Source: Brachionus koreanus (taxonomy: Eukaryota; Rotifera; Eurotatoria; Ploima; Brachionidae). From it: a DNA stretch of 64,000 nt. The stretch spans positions 2,653,695-2,717,694 of the forward strand of contig PJRA01000048.1 in NCBI GenBank assembly GCA_016987375.1, given 5' to 3'. This document shows, in pieces, positions 59,419-64,000 of this stretch; within the stretch, counting starts at the first letter, position 1; every line of letters begins with the position of its first letter. The position numbers were made by a program, and so were the translations under genes. Under the pieces are notes generated by a model, which did not search any database, was not told the origin of the DNA, and saw nothing but the letters and a program-made list of their open reading frames with translations.

Positions 59419-62400
59419 CTAATCACTTAAAATCAAATAAAATTTTTCCACTTAAAAATTCGACCGTGTTTGGTCATAATTTTTTGAAAAATTAAAATTT
59501 GGTTTTTTACAATAATTTAGGGCTTTAATTTATATTTTTTGTTTCTCTATGATAGCAACTAGTTTGATCAAGAAATTTAGAAAAAAATATGTTTAAATTT
59601 TATCACTTCAATTACTTTACTTAAATTCCAATACTAAGTGTAAAAATCTTAAGTCAAGTGTTTGTACTTAATTTTTGAAAAAAAAGCATACTAGACACAT
59701 TAGACTTATTTCTGAAAATATTTCAAATTAAAATAATTTCCGTTCAAGCAAAAATTATGCAAAGTATCTTAAAACAAGAGGTTTTTATTACTCAAAATAA
59801 AATTTTTATTGTTTTAAATTTAAAACGAAAAAAAAATATAATTTTAGAAAAATATCTATTTATAATATCTTATTATATGTAAGCTTGCGTTTGAGATTTT
59901 AGAGAATTGGATCGGGTCTAACCCTAGTTCATTGTAGGAGGAACATGTCTTTTTGTATTTGTAACGTGTTTTTTCCTAAATTGTTTCTAATCCCTTAATA
60001 TGATATTTTCGTAGTAAAAAGATACGAAAAACTTGTTTTTTAACATTTCGCTTTTCAAAATTAAAATATTCTTTGTTTGATTTTTTTATTTCTGATTTAA
60101 TATTTTAGAAAAAAAAATTTTGAATGAAACAAGATTACATGACAAAATTTAGACAAAGTATTTCAAAGTTCTCATGCAAAAAGGTTAAATAAATCATGAT
60201 GGAACAATGCTTTTGATTTCTTTTGTTCTTAAATATAGACTTCATAATTATTTTTTATTAAAATACCAATAAAAGAAATAAGCTTAGAAGCATGAGTATA
60301 TAGGAATAAGTTTTGTTTTTATTTTGCAAATATAATAATAAAACTCAAATTTAATTGTCTATAAAATCAAAATATGATATTTACGCTTTTTTCTATTATT
60401 ATTACAACTTAAAGTATCTCGTCAATTGTTTCATCAAAATGATAAATTTAAGATCTAGAAAAAATATCAAATATGTCCGAAAAAACTAAATTCAAGATAG
60501 AGTCAACCTTAAGCATGATATGCAGATGCCTTTTTTGTTTTATTTTTTTTATCATTAATAAAAATGTCTTGTTTGAGAACCGCAGTGGGGCTATTTGTAA
60601 TAAATCGATTTTTTTCTCGTATCATATAGCGAAACAAAAATAATCAAAATTGATTTTGTCGAGAACCTTTGCCTCCATGTTCCAGCTAAATATCGTCTAT
60701 AATTTTATCTAGGATTTATCGTTTGCTTGATAAGAAGAAATTTAGCTTTTTTTCAATAAAAATTATTGCCTTATATTTTTTTAATGCATGTTTTTTTAAA
60801 ATTTCTGCTTTCAATTATCTTTGGATTTTGTTTATTTTTAAAAATTCAACACATACATCATCTTTTATTGGATTCATGTTTTCTAATATTTAAGATTTTT
60901 TTTTTTAATTTCATTTTCAAAAAATTCATATTAAGAGTTAAAAAAATAGATTTCATAGTTTAAGGAATTGAATTTTCCTTTTGCATATAATTTTAGCCAT
61001 TTGTTTATCTGAAATTTTTCATTAGAAAAAAAAAACTTTTTTTGACTCATACCTTAATTAATTTTCTACTAAATTTTCGAGAATTTTTTTTTCAAAATGC
61101 TAAAAATTTACTTTCTCACTAAAGTTTTAAAAATATTATGAAACTATCATCTCAGTTTTTGAATTAATCTTTTATTCAAATAATATGTTCTCTACAAATA
61201 AAAATTTAAATTTTAACAATATGCAAGGTGATCGAAAAAAATATAGATTATTGTTAAGATAGCTAATGTTAACGATCATTCAATTTGAAAAGCATAAAAT
61301 TTACTTTGAAATAGTGACTTTAAGCTTTAGCTAGGCTGGTTCATTTTAACCATCTTAAAAAGAGAGACCATGCTATAATGATCGTATAATTTGATATTAA
61401 TATGTATTTTTGAAAAAAATATAATTACACTCGAAATCTCATCAAATGATATAGAAAGACCCAAGTAGATTAATAGGTAATTTAATGGTTTTTACAGTCT
61501 GGCTTTAATAAGATAATTTTCGCCTTCAAAATATCAATCAAACGTAATGTTTTTTTTTTAAATATTTATTTTAAAATAAATTATAGTTTCTCTCTAATGT
61601 AAATTAAATTGTGAAGAGTATTTCTAGGAGACTTTTGTAAGCGCTTGGGTAAATTTTCTTATTGTAAACATGGCTTAGCTAGTTTAGCTTAGGCTTTATT
61701 TATTTGTTTAAAAATAATTAGATAAGACGAATAATAGAGAAAATGATCCTTAAGCTGGTTTTTACTCTAGGGTTTAGTTATAATGATCTTTCTTCTTTTT
61801 TTTTTGAATTGCTTTTCAGTGATCTTTAGTGAACTAAAAGTTAATTAATACTGGATTCAGAATCTTTAGAATATATTCAAATAAGTCATAAATTTAAGTT
61901 GATTTTTTAGCTTGAGACTTTGAAGGTAGATTTTTTTTCCAAGAAAATTATTATCAAAAATTATCAAATTTGATAAAAACATTAATAAAAATGAAAAAGA
62001 TTAATTCATTAAAAGAATTTAGTAAAACATAGTTTAAAAAAGCAATTAAAATAATGAAATAAAAGTAAATTTATTTCTTTTGTTTGAATAAAATTATTTT
62101 TAAAGAAAACCATTACAAAAAATTTTTCAAAAAAGATAAATTTAAAAAAAAAAATAGTTTTGTCAACTAGCCTAAGTATTTCATTCTTTTAGTTTAGTTT
62201 GAAATGGTATTAAATTTTTTATTTTAGTTTTTTTTTTTTCAAAAAAAAAAATTTTTTTTAAATTTTTATTCATTTAATGCAACAAAAAAATGCATAGCTT
62301 AATTCACCTAAACAAAATTTACCTATTGTTTACTTTTGAATCTTAATTCCTTGATTCAAAGGGTTTTTGTCAAGATTCTTAAGTTTCAAATACATTTATT

Positions 62401-62823
62401 TGGCTTCAATATAAAATGTTGAAAATTCAAAAACACCATATAAAAAAAATATTTTTTTTTTGAGATTCTTTTCAATTTCTCAGTAAATAAGATTTTTAAA
62501 TCATCAAAATGAAACTGACGTTAAAATAAATTAGTTAAATCATTGAAAGATTTGATAAATTTTCATTTTTTAATTAATTTATTTTCTTTTTTAAAATTAA
62601 TTTAATTCGACTAGAATTAATAAAATGTCTAGAGGTTGACACATTTTTTGGTCTTCTAAATTTAAGCGCGACATCTTTTAATTATGTATGTGAGCAAAAT
62701 CAAATAACAGGTCTTTTGACTCACGTGTTCTTTAATGGCGTGACTTTTAACTGCAAATAGAAAACATAAATTTTAAACTAATTTAGAAAATAGCATTAAA
62801 AAAAATGCTACATTGACAACAAA

Positions 62824-64000
62824 ATGTCCAACACCGTTCTATTATCACCAACGACATATCGCAGCCAATCGAACGCCCAACCTGGCTTTGGATCAAATGT
62901 GAGTCGTCTTAAGAGCGTTTTTTTTCAAAATCAAACTGACAATGAAAACACGCCACCGGCCACTTTGAAGCATCAGTCCAGATTGAATGGCGACAGCTTG
63001 GTAAATCAGCTCACTAACAAGCTTCAATCAGGCAACAGCCGTAGTCGTAGTTTATCCACTCCTAGAAATTCGAATACCGAGTCCATAATTAACAGAATAA
63101 ATTTGCTAAAAAATGTAAACAAGACTGAAGATTCGCCGAAAATTCAGCATGTTGATGACAGCAACACAGATCACTTGACTCGATTTCAGTCTGCAAAGGC
63201 ACTATTCGCTCGAATGGAGTCCGAGTCAGCCAAAATGACCCAGTCACTAAAAGTAAATCCTCGTAGTTTCAATCCTAGGCGAAGTTTAAACAGTTTTTCT
63301 CCAAAGGAAGAGAAAAAATCATCAAAGCGTTTAACCATGGGTTCTGCAAACGATTTGGATGATATAAAAAGCGAAAACATGACAGAGTCACCAGAGACAC
63401 CGCGTCCCAGATCGACTAATCGTTCTTGGTCCAAACTTGGCTCGCAAAAATCGTCAGAGACTTCGTCGCCTACTTCATCAAACACGTCGACATCAAATTT
63501 GTCCGATAAAACAGAAACCGAAAATAAGCCCGTCACAGAGGAAACAAAACTGCCCGAGATTATATCAGAAGAAGACCACTCAGATTGTGTAGATACATCA
63601 GATTCTGCATATTACGAAATACCAGGTATCGACGACAATTTTGACCTCGATCAGCATGATGATGAAATTAAAAAACGACGAGTAAAATTTTCTCGTAATC
63701 CGATTAGAGTTTATTCGACGTTTTCAGCTTCGGATTACGATAGGAGAAATGAAGACATCGACCCAATAAGTGCTTCGGCAGAATTTGAACTTGAAAAACG
63801 AATAGAAAAAATGGATGTGTTTAATGTTGAATTAGAGCGAGGCACAGAAGGCCTTGGTTTAAGCATAATTGGCATGGGAGTCGGAGCTGAACATGGTTTG
63901 CAAAAATTGGGCATTTTTATAAAAACTATAACTCTGAATGGAGCAGCAGCCAGAGACGGCCGACTTAGTGTCGGAGACCAAATAATTGAAGTAGATGGAG
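62824..64000 (+). CDS. PPP1R9A: Neurabin/spinophilin, 5' part, runs off window
   Basis: Actin-binding scaffold that targets protein phosphatase 1 to actin-rich sites. One open frame of 392 codons from ATG at 62824 to the window edge, no intron seen. The N terminus has VSRLKSVF and [13 protein letters not shown], the short segments typical of the family's F-actin-binding region. Then a Ser/Thr-rich acidic stretch, the PP1-docking motif RVKF at residues 286-289 (in [20 protein letters not shown]), [20 protein letters not shown] and [18 protein letters not shown], leading into a PDZ domain from about residue 332 ([39 protein letters not shown]). The coiled coil expected downstream lies outside. 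Neurabin versus spinophilin cannot be decided; invertebrates usually have one. Confidence 0.94.
   Translation, partial: MSNTVLLSPTTYRSQSNAQPGFGSNVSRLKSVFFQNQTDNENTPPATLKHQSRLNGDSLVNQLTNKLQSGNSRSRSLSTPRNSNTESIINRINLLKNVNKTEDSPKIQHVDDSNTDHLTRFQSAKALFARMESESAKMTQSLKVNPRSFNPRRSLNSFSPKEEKKSSKRLTMGSANDLDDIKSENMTESPETPRPRSTNRSWSKLGSQKSSETSSPTSSNTSTSNLSDKTETENKPVTEETKLPEIISEEDHSDCVDTSDSAYYEIPGIDDNFDLDQHDDEIKKRRVKFSRNPIRVYSTFSASDYDRRNEDIDPISASAEFELEKRIEKMDVFNVELERGTEGLGLSIIGMGVGAEHGLQKLGIFIKTITLNGAAARDGRLSVGDQIIEVDG

Larger units (their letters stand above)
51084..62823. other. Gene-poor 11.7 kb between GPCR and neurabin
   Basis: Highly AT-rich, many poly-A/T runs. Contains a perfect 13-bp hairpin (54250-54278) and several minus-strand exon-like islands (54049-54117, 56769-56909, 57009-57073, 58658-58797, 59328-59418) listed separately. 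The upper end should hold the neurabin promoter. No complete gene could be built. Confidence 0.5.

Noticed and set aside
63186..63536. 116-codon minus-strand frame
   Set aside because: Antisense shadow of neurabin, whose plus-strand motifs are unambiguous.
1..64000. CRISPR arrays, operons, prophage or other prokaryotic systems
   Set aside because: Spliced metazoan genes throughout; no regularly spaced repeats.

Overview
The window is a 64 kb piece of a very AT-rich, intron-rich animal genome. All genes read in the standard code. Introns are GT-AG and fall into two classes, about 47-60 bp and several hundred bp to several kb. The gene content is metazoan: a Trio/Kalirin RhoGEF, calpains, a WDR86-like WD40 protein, a rhodopsin-class receptor and a neurabin/spinophilin. 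Composition, compact introns and hAT/piggyBac relics would fit a monogonont rotifer or another AT-rich spiralian; that placement is inference only. There are two assembly gaps (4648-4654 and 44457-45384).

Layout. POLR2H/RPB8 (674-1963, minus, 4 exons) and UTP25 (3328-7563, plus, 10 exons) are divergently arranged. Two tandem calpains follow on plus (9384-11706 with 13 exons; 12192-15193 with 11 exons). Both keep the Cys/His/Asn triad and lack penta-EF-hands, but have unrelated C-terminal tails; the first ends in a CaaX-like box. A decayed hAT transposase lies at 15482-15960. The minus strand from 17136 to 41089 is one Trio/UNC-73-type gene of 21 exons (about 2,397 aa: CRAL-TRIO, spectrin repeats, DH-PH, SH3, DH-PH, SH3, no kinase). 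Its introns hold two piggyBac-like elements, a tRNA-derived SINE candidate, a dispersed repeat and a likely alternative first exon. Two tandem WDR86-like genes follow (42928-44367; 45385-46538, the second losing its 5' end in the gap). An intronless peptide-receptor-like GPCR lies on minus (49803-51083). A gene-poor 11.7 kb stretch contains a few exon-like minus-strand fragments. The 5' part of neurabin/spinophilin (62824 to the window end) closes the window.

There is no operon-like logic here. RPB8 (RNA polymerases) and UTP25 (SSU processome) are both nucleolar/transcription housekeeping genes with a shared 1.36 kb upstream region. Trio (Rac/Rho activation) and neurabin (actin/PP1 scaffold) both act on the actin cytoskeleton, but their linkage need not be functional. 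I saw no convincing wholly new system. The most original signals are the CaaX-like calpain, the alternative Trio promoter/exon, the WDR86 identity block at the gap, and the orphan exons at 54-59 kb. Exon boundaries were worked out by hand from splice signals, reading phase and family similarity; no search was run.
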